From Ahaetulla prasina (lineage: Eukaryota > Chordata > Lepidosauria > Squamata > Colubridae): a stretch of DNA of 64,000 bases. Both the position numbers and the translations under genes were made by a program. A model generated the notes under the pieces. The model saw only the letters and a program-made list of their open reading frames with translations. It did not search any database and had not been told where the DNA came from. Below are positions 59,515 through 64,000 of this stretch, one piece after another. How positions within the stretch are numbered: position 1 is the stretch's first letter; each line of letters opens with the position of its first letter. Location: positions 67,710,211 through 67,774,210 of the forward strand of contig NC_080542.1 in the NCBI RefSeq assembly GCF_028640845.1, written 5' to 3'.

Positions 59515-61440
59515 TATAATTCAGATTCAGATTAACAGAGTTGGAAGGGATCTTATACATCATCTAGTCCAACATCCACTCAAGCAGGAGACCCTATACC
59601 ATTTCTGACAAAGGGCAGTCCAATATTTTCTTGAAAATCTCAAGTAATGACACTCCCGCAACTTCCAAAGGCAAGCTGTTCCATTAGTTGATTGTTCTCA
59701 CTGTCAGAAAATTTCTCCTTATTTCTAGGTTAGCAATAATCGCGCCTCGGATAAACCTCATTGGCCAGTTTCTCTCCTTGGTCAGTTTCCATCCATTATT
59801 CCTTGTCTGGCCTTCAGGTGCTTTGGAAAACAGCTTGATCCCCTCCTCTCTGTGGCAGTCCCTCAAATATTGGAACACTGCTATCATGTCTCCCCTGGTC
59901 CTTCTCTTCACTAGACTAGCCATGCCCAGGTCATGTAACTGTTCTTCATACGTTTTAGTCTCTAGTCCCCTAATCATCCTAGTTGCTCTCCTCTGCACTT
60001 TTTCTAGAGTCTCAACATCTTTTTTGGTGACCAAACTGGATGCAGTACTCTAGGTGTGGTCTTAGTATGGTTTTATAGAATGGTATTTGTACCTCACTTG
60101 ATCTTGATTGTATCCCTCTGTTAATGCAATTTAGGATTTCATTATCGAAGAAGTAGGTTGTGGTCTACTTTGTCAAATGCCTTGCTGAAGTCTAAGTATA
60201 TTTTATTGACAGTATTTCGCTGGTCTACTAATTTAGTCACTATGTTGAAGAATGAAATAAGATTGGTTTGGCATGATCTGTTTTTAACAAACCCGTGCTG
60301 ACTGCTAGTTATTATTTTATTTGTTTCTAGGTGTTGGCAGATCTGGTGTTTTTTATTATTATTATTATTATCTTTTCCAGTATCTTCCCAGGTATTGATG
60401 TTAGGCTGATTGGTCTGTAGTTTCCTGTGTCTGGTTTTCCCCCCCCATTTTTTGAAGATGGGAACCATATCAGCTCTTTTCCAGTCCCCTGGTATTCCAG
60501 GATTTTTGAAAGATGTGGTGCAGTGGTTCTGAGATGACATCTGCCAGATCTTTTAGAACTCTGGGATGTAATCCATCAGGTCCTGGTGATTTGTATTCAT
60601 CAAGATCAGACAGGTATTCTCTCACTATTTTTTGCTTATTTTAACTTTTATTTCCAGTCTGTTTTTTACAGTTATGTTTCTGGTAGCTATACAGTTATAG
60701 TTTCTTTTGGTGTGAAGACCAATGCAAAGAATGAGTTAAGCAGCTCTGCTTTCTCTCTATTGCCTGTTACTTCCTTGCTGTCATCTCTCTTTAAAGATGA
60801 CAGAAACTGTTTCCTTGATTTTTTTTCTTGTTATTTATGTGTTGTTATGACTTTTGTTGCAAGTCTTTGTTCATTCTGAGCCTTTGTTTTCCTGTCTTCA
60901 TCTTTGCAGCTTCTGGCTGTCTGCTGATATCCTGCCTTAATTATGTGTCCCTCTTTCCATTTTTTTGTTCTTGTCCTTTTTGTCTTTTAATTTGTAAGAG
61001 AGATCTTTGTGTAGCCATGCTGGTTTCTTCTTGGATTTTTTGTTTTTCTTTCTCAGTGATATTGCGCTGGTCTGGGCTTTTATGATTGTATTTTTCAGTG
61101 TTTCCTAAGATTCTTGAATTGTTTTCCCCCTAAGGACTTTCATCCAAGGAATCTTTCCCAAGTTCTCTCTAAGTTTATTAAAATCAGCTCTTTCAAAATC
61201 TAAGACTTTGGTATCATTTTTTTCTACTTGTGTTTGCGTTATGTTGAATTCTAATATGACATGGTCATTCTGACCCAAGGTTTCTGCAATTTCAACTCCC
61301 TCTATCACTTCTTCTTTGTAAATAACAAGTCCAGTATGGCTGTCCCTCTAGTTCCCTCCTCTACCTTTTGAACAACAAAGTTGTCAGCTAGGTTAGTTAG
61401 GAACCTATCTGATTTTTCACTTGGTGCAGAATTAGTTTTC
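59515..61440 (-). pseudogene. CR1 LINE with RT core deleted
   Basis: On the minus strand: endonuclease end (TRGTAILDLLFTKK, about 61,310-61,360), linker (61,105-61,308), a lysine-rich block (KKKPAWLHKDLSYKLKDKKD, about 60,980-61,040), and RT start (DEYKSPGPDGLHPRVLKDLA, 60,540-60,600). The RT fingers and motif A follow ([49 protein letters not shown], 60,142-60,520). Then the frame jumps straight to the region after the active site (EILNCINRG, HLEYC, about 60,030-60,130). Next are the C-terminus (59,684-60,034: LEKVQRRATRMIRG, LEIRRNFLTVRTIN) and the 3' UTR to 59,515. The YADD motif is gone by internal deletion. Confidence 0.85.
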
Positions 61441-61811
61441 CACTATCAATCCCAATATAATCATCTGTATTTTTATCCTCACTTATTACTTTTTCAGTAT
61501 TGTATTTTTGTTCCTCTTGTTTCTTCCTCATAATTTCTTCATCATTTTTAAATTCTCAAGCCACTTCTCTGCTTCTTTATTCCCTTTAAAGTATTCTCGT
61601 ACCATTTGAAGCATCTCCCATAATTCTTCATACTCATCCTCCCAACTCTCCATACTCTCAATATAAGGAGAAAGGATTTTTAAATTTATTTATTTTAACT
61701 TATATATAGTTCAAATTCAGGTCCAAAATATTGTTTCTTTTTTTTCTTTCCCTTTTTTCTGTTTCCAAATGCAGACCAGTTCAGATGTTATTATTTTTTA
61801 AGTCATTCTAG
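61441..61811. other. Unassigned, T-rich
   Basis: A 44-codon acidic, helical minus-strand stretch (ESMESWEDEYEELWEML, about 61,535-61,670) and poly-T at 61,730-61,760 suggest a retroelement remnant, family not identified. Confidence 0.35.
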
Positions 61812-62108
61812 TTCAAGTCCAGAAGACTTTTCCAGAGGACTGGAAAAGAGCTGATGTAGTTCCCATCTTCAAAACAGGAAAAGAAAAAAAAAAACAGATC
61901 CAGGAAACTACAGACCTATCAGCCTACCTCAATACTAGGGAAGATTCTGGAAAAGATAATCAAGCAATGAATCACCAAACACCTAGAAGCAAACAAAGTA
62001 ATAACCAAAAGCCAACATGAGTTTGTCAAAAACAGATCATGCCAGACTAATCTTATTGCATTCTTTGACAAAGTGAGAAAATTAGTGGACCAGAGGAATG
62101 CTGTCAAT
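61812..62108 (+). pseudogene. CR1 LINE (plus), RT first part, split by later insertions
   Basis: It reads EDWKRADVVPIFKTG-like and NYRPISL-like sequence, then a degraded stretch, then KTDHARLILLHSL and VDQRNAVN-equivalent codons just before 62,108. The same element resumes at about 63,750 with the next expected residues ([19 protein letters not shown]). Confidence 0.8.
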
Positions 62109-63208
<1,100 letters not shown>

Positions 63209-63429
63209 TCAGAGCACAAAAAAAAAACCCATCCAATCAGAGCACAGCCAAGCTCCCACCCAATCAGTTCAAACCCCCACTAGCAGTTAAAAAGGAAGAA
63301 ACAGCTGCAATCACACATTGCTCTCAGAAGCACGAAGCTGAAGCCTGAAGATGACGAATGAGACTTCGTCGAAACGTCGCCAAGACACTTCCAATTTTAC
63401 GCGGGAGAAAACCCGAATAACCAAAGACC

Positions 63430-63430
<1 letters not shown>
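63209..63430 (+). mobile_element. PLE terminal repeat, plus strand
   Basis: It runs from CAGAGCACA through two CCAAT boxes and the intact ribozyme-like motif (63,345-63,378) to CCAAAGACCTACATATA and (TA)n. With the preceding piece it forms a long palindrome. Confidence 0.85.
63345..63378 (+). ncRNA. Hammerhead-ribozyme-like motif, intact copy
   Basis: CTGAAGA, T, GACGAA, TGAGAC, TTCGTC, GAAACGTC, identical to 20,039-20,072, in a separate insertion 43 kb away. Confidence 0.6.

Positions 63431-63521
<91 letters not shown>
63431..63521. repeat. (TA)n tract between inverted PLE termini
   Basis: About 45 TA units separating a plus-strand from a minus-strand PLE end. Confidence 0.95.
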
Positions 63522-63525
<4 letters not shown>

Positions 63526-63752
63526 TTCTGAGGTTTTCACGGTGTTTGTATATAGGTCTTTGGTTGTTCGGGTTTTCTCCGTGTAAAATTGAAGTGTCTT
63601 GGCGATGTTTCACGAATCTCATTCGTCATCTTCAGGCTTCAGCTTCGTGCTTCTGGGAGCAAAGATGACGAATGAGACTTCGTCGAAACGTCGCCAAGAC
63701 ACTTCCAATTTTACACGGGAGAAAACCCGAACAACCAAAGACACATATATAT
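63522..63752. mobile_element. PLE terminal fold-back, arms about 75 bp
   Basis: 63,522-63,660 is minus-strand terminal repeat; at 63,661 it flips to plus strand (AAGATGACGAATGAGACTTC...) and returns to the same terminus (CCAAAGACACATATATA). The two halves pair almost completely. CR1 resumes at about 63,752. Confidence 0.85.
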
Positions 63753-64000
63753 AATTTGGACTTCAGTAAAGCATTTGATAAAATAGACCATAACCTACTA
63801 CTAGATAAAGTACACAAATGTGGGTTAGACAGCATCACCACCAGATGGATTCATAATTGGCTGACCAACCGCAGTCTATGTGTAGTCCTCAATGGAACTA
63901 CATCCACATGGAGGGAAGTATGCAGTGGAATACCCCAAGGCTCTGTTTTAGGCCCAGTACTCTTCAACATCTTCATCAATGATTTGGACAAGAAGATAGA
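63752..64000 (+). pseudogene. CR1 LINE (plus), RT continuation, runs off the window
   Basis: Reads [20 protein letters not shown] (motif A region), [12 protein letters not shown], then [20 protein letters not shown] (motif B) and DLDKKI to the last base. It is open to the window end, in continuity with 61,812-62,108. Confidence 0.85.

Noticed and set aside
59684..60053. 121-codon plus-strand frame
   Set aside because: Antisense shadow of the CR1 C-terminal coding region, which has the recognisable motifs.

Overview
The window reads as intergenic or intronic DNA from a squamate reptile, most likely a snake. The reasons are the repeat content (CR1, L2-like, BovB/RTE and L1 LINEs, Sauria-type tRNA SINEs, Penelope-like elements, many short hAT elements) and a GATA/GACA block of the snake Bkm type. 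I found no host protein-coding exon and no host RNA gene. Every open frame I could assign belongs to a transposable element, and nearly all are broken.

Layout: 1-9,400 is mostly unassigned AT-rich sequence with a complete hAT element (2,965-3,500), a LINE tail, SINE/L2 scraps, and inverted repeats with microsatellites (6,440-7,890). A decayed class I endogenous retrovirus lies at 9,440-10,740 (minus). An old Penelope-like element (PLE), a 5' L1 half and a Ty3/Gypsy gag region follow (12,500-17,550). The core of the window is 17,829-26,710, an array of very similar copies of one PLE: a minus copy head-to-head with two tandem plus copies, then a fold-back terminus, with (TA)n tracts at its free ends. 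One plus copy carries a 572-codon reverse transcriptase plus GIY-YIG endonuclease frame. The terminal repeats carry a hammerhead-ribozyme-like motif and three CCAAT boxes at 27-bp spacing.

26,850-46,250 holds L2, L1, CR1 and a CR1/L2-group LINE, often nested inside one another. It also has a perfect 658-bp tandem duplication (34,192-35,508) and a multi-layer insertion stack (35,930-39,340). 47,750-58,600 holds more hAT elements (several with perfect 8-bp target-site duplications), a Sauria SINE, the GATA/GACA block, a BovB fragment, and a 3.85-kb L1 flanked by a 57-bp target-site duplication. 59,515-64,000 is CR1 in both orientations; the plus copy is split by a SINE, (AT)n and PLE fold-backs and runs off the end of the window.

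Most interesting points: the PLE array with its ribozyme-like motif, seen also in an older PLE with a different but complementary stem; the excess of one-base deletions in one PLE copy, which looks like unpolished long-read error; the 57-bp L1 duplication; and a 36-bp-arm quasi-palindrome inside a LINE endonuclease.
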